Source: Saprospiraceae bacterium (GTDB lineage Bacteria; Bacteroidota; Bacteroidia; Chitinophagales; Saprospiraceae). From it: 64,000 bases of DNA. Made by a program: the position numbers and the translations under genes. Of this stretch, positions 62,245 to 64,000 are shown piece by piece; positions within the stretch are counted from its first letter, which is position 1, and each line of letters opens with the position of its first letter. The stretch covers positions 186,001 to 250,000 of the forward strand of contig JAHDHL010000004.1 in assembly GCA_020631355.1 (NCBI GenBank). The letters run 5' to 3'. The notes beneath the pieces were generated by a model. It saw only the letters and a program-made list of their open reading frames with translations. It was not told the DNA's origin and made no database searches.

Positions 62245-62283
62245 AAGAAGCATGTTAGTCAAGTGACTAACATGCTTCTTTTT
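62245..62283 (+). terminator. Perfect 17-bp hairpin terminator after the surface protein
   Basis: AAGAAGCATGTTAGTCA (62245-62261) and its exact complement (62264-62280) are separated by AG, and the T tail continues into 62283. The symmetry also provides A-run/T-run ends on the other strand, so it may be bidirectional. Confidence 0.9.
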
Positions 62284-62318
62284 CATTTTACCCACATTTA
62301 TCATCTATCCCTAAGCAT

Positions 62319-62383
62319 TGATTTCTATCATCAGCATCATTGACCTAGGTCATATCATCACCCTTTTATCAGACCTAACTTTA
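62319..62383 (+). promoter_or_regulatory. Paired Fnr-like boxes and -7 element, third Usp gene
   Basis: TGATTTCTATCA (62319-62330) and the fully palindromic TGACCTAGGTCA (62341-62352) are 22 bp apart. TAACTTTA (62376-62383) sits at the -7 place with TTTA 39 nt from the proximal box start. The ATG is 18 nt downstream. Confidence 0.75.
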
Positions 62384-62400
62384 TATCAAAATCAGTGCTT

Positions 62401-63363
62401 ATGAAAAAGATATTAGTTCCCGTTGACTTTAGTAAAGCCTCTGCCAATGCCTTGAGATATGCCATCCAATTGTATGGTAATGATACCGAATTCATCCTCT
62501 CTCATGTAACACAAGGATTAGTCGATACAAATGGACAATTCCATATTTCCACACTGGCTTCACAAATCGAAAACTTCAAACATAAGCTAAGGACATTCCA
62601 AGAAGAAGCTTTATCAGGAATGGAATCAACAGCTATTTTCAAGTACGAGGTACTAGCCGGTAATATTGTATTTGCCATTAGGAACTACATCAATGACAAC
62701 CCAATGACGTACGCTGTGGTAATGGCTTCCAAGGACAGGGTCGATATATTGGACAAATGGATTGGGACTCATTCCTTGGGGATTGTCAAGAACCTGAATA
62801 TCCCTGTGCATCTTATTCCTCCCCATGCAGAATTCAAGGGATTGGAAAAAGTGATGGTTGCTTGCGACAATCCATATGACAATCATCACGGTATGAAAAA
62901 CATCATGAATTGGAATGATTCATACCAATCAGAATTACAGTTCTTATTGGTAAATAATCAAAAGACCCAGATTGATGGCAAAGTATACAATGACCAGGTG
63001 ATGGATACATTCGAGCACAAACTACATGAATATGATATCAGTACCCATGTAATCGTAGGTGATGATCCTGCGAATACCATTCTTGGACAGGCTTATAATC
63101 GGCATGCTGACATGGTGATTGTTTTACCGGAGCAACATTCATTCTTGCACACATTGTTATTCAGTAGTGTTTCCAAGAAAATAATCAACCAATCCAGTAT
63201 TCCCATTCTTTTTATCCCTAAGGATTCCAGTATCAGGATCGAAGCTCATCGAAAAGAATGGAGCAGTACACCCGACAGGCAGCAAAAATCCATTGTGAGG
63301 GGATTCAATTTTAGGAACCATTGGGATGCTGCACAGAAGAAATACAGGACCATCCAAACCTAA
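62401..63363 (+). CDS. Tandem universal stress protein, divergent
   Basis: The 320-residue protein starts at the ATG at 62401 (MKKILVPVDFSKASANALRY); a GTG six bases earlier is less likely. The first Usp domain has a degenerate ATP motif (MASKDRVDILDKWIGT), unlike its relatives. The second (EKVMVACDNPYDNHHGMKNI) ends FSSVSKKIINQSSIPILFIP. A basic 45-residue tail is extra compared with ordinary Usp proteins. Although 5 kb from the others, it has the same paired-box promoter. Confidence 0.87.
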   Translation: MKKILVPVDFSKASANALRYAIQLYGNDTEFILSHVTQGLVDTNGQFHISTLASQIENFKHKLRTFQEEALSGMESTAIFKYEVLAGNIVFAIRNYINDNPMTYAVVMASKDRVDILDKWIGTHSLGIVKNLNIPVHLIPPHAEFKGLEKVMVACDNPYDNHHGMKNIMNWNDSYQSELQFLLVNNQKTQIDGKVYNDQVMDTFEHKLHEYDISTHVIVGDDPANTILGQAYNRHADMVIVLPEQHSFLHTLLFSSVSKKIINQSSIPILFIPKDSSIRIEAHRKEWSSTPDRQQKSIVRGFNFRNHWDAAQKKYRTIQT

Positions 63364-63375
63364 ACAGGACTTGGG

Positions 63376-64000
63376 CTAGACTACCTTTGTGCCAATGATG
63401 GAATGCACGAACATGCTCATCATCTCCTTAAGCTCCCTGTAATCCCCATCCTTGATACATATGTTAGTGAGTTTAGGGAGATGTTCGGCAAAGAATAATT
63501 GATTATTCGCCATTTCAAATAGGGTACTGGCCAATGCATTCGGAAATGAGAATTCTGGATTGCATTCCAGAATAGTATCGGCAACTTTCTGATTCAGGTC
63601 TTTCAGATTTTGGAATAATCCGGCGGTATTCTCCTGATCGACCATTTTGGTGTGATAGGCCTTAGATCCCTCAGCAATGATTATCCGGTGCAAGATGGTC
63701 TCATTCACATAATCAATGGATGGGTTCTCACGCTTTGCATCGACTAGTGTTTCCACGATAATGTCCATCCGCCTTTTTGCGCATTCCACATTCATCGTAT
63801 TGATATCAATCAGGAAATTCACCCATTGCCAATACCAAGCTAGGAGATAAAGAAGCAACTGGTGCTTATTCTCAAAATAACGGTACACAGATGCTTCCGT
63901 CGATCCGATTTCCTTAGCTAATTTCTTGAACGTAAATGCCTCAAATCCTAGTTCATCTATAAGGATGATACTATTCTTGATGATACGACAACCTAATTTA
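63376..64000 (-). CDS. TetR-family transcription regulator, partial (5' end outside window)
   Basis: The reading frame stays open to the window edge. The visible N-terminal part is a TetR helix-turn-helix (FEAFTFKKLAKEIGSTEASV followed by YRYFENKHQLLLYLLAWYW), so the true start is beyond 64000. The ligand-binding half is helical (LFEMANNQLFFAEHLPKLTN). The stop lies 12 bp from the convergent Usp gene. The inducer and targets cannot be told from the sequence. Confidence 0.85.
   Translation of the reverse strand, partial: KLGCRIIKNSIILIDELGFEAFTFKKLAKEIGSTEASVYRYFENKHQLLLYLLAWYWQWVNFLIDINTMNVECAKRRMDIIVETLVDAKRENPSIDYVNETILHRIIIAEGSKAYHTKMVDQENTAGLFQNLKDLNQKVADTILECNPEFSFPNALASTLFEMANNQLFFAEHLPKLTNICIKDGDYRELKEMMSMFVHSIIGTKVV

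Noticed and set aside
1-64000. CRISPR arrays, insertion sequences, rRNA operons
   Set aside because: No regularly spaced repeats, transposase genes or rRNA-like sequence were seen.

Overview
The window looks like the chromosome of a Bacteroidota bacterium, most likely a Saprospiria-type lineage. Secreted proteins end in type IX secretion (T9SS) C-terminal sorting domains. PKD and SprB repeats, DUF3667, GWxTD and FGE-sulfatase-like lipoproteins are present. Promoter-like sites fit the Bacteroidota -7 box TAnnTTTG, and Shine-Dalgarno sequences are mostly absent. All assignments come from reading the sequence; no searches were run.

Layout. 1-1.7 kb: the end of a DUF3667 gene and an M20 amidohydrolase. 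1.7-24.6 kb: the same gene set occurs twice in the same order. Each copy has a leftward ECF sigma factor with a membrane anti-sigma-like partner, then rightward a T9SS-secreted protein, a T9SS subtilisin-like (S8) protease, and a membrane-anchored TPR-CHAT protein (caspase-clan peptidase fold). Copy A is 1748-11793 and copy B is 14186-24616. Between them lies a TPR histidine kinase; copy B also carries a di-haem cytochrome c peroxidase. The motif GGGTAACA-N14-TGAACTA, or its first half, precedes three of the secreted-protein genes and is the best candidate for the sigma target.

24.7-36.1 kb: an accessory signalling island. It has a caspase-like protein, a leftward run of receiver-like proteins with a degenerate histidine-kinase-like protein, two small genes, and a rightward pair that includes a kinase-fold protein with altered catalytic residues. 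Three intergenic regions of the island share a sequence containing CGATAACTTTTT, always pointing towards the next gene. 36.1-41.1 kb: housekeeping genes (purE, purK, an FGE-like lipoprotein, a GWxTD lipoprotein, greA, tRNA-Arg). 41.1-49 kb: a second accessory zone with a frameshifted lipoprotein gene, an effector-associated-domain CHAT protein, and a split TPR/CHAT set spread over three genes on both strands.

49-57.2 kb plus 62.3-63.4 kb: a stress regulon. A receiver-Crp/Fnr regulator sits among CBS-domain, universal stress and small membrane protein genes. Five promoters carry two TGA-N6-TCA boxes exactly 22 bp apart, with the proximal box 39 nt before the -7 TTTG. A PAS histidine kinase nearby may be its sensor. 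57.6-62.2 kb encodes a 1550-residue surface protein with a glycine-rich section and SprB repeats. The window ends in a TetR-type regulator.

The main candidates for an undescribed system are the duplicated sigma/secreted protease/CHAT cassette, the receiver/pseudo-kinase/caspase island, and the split TPR-CHAT locus.
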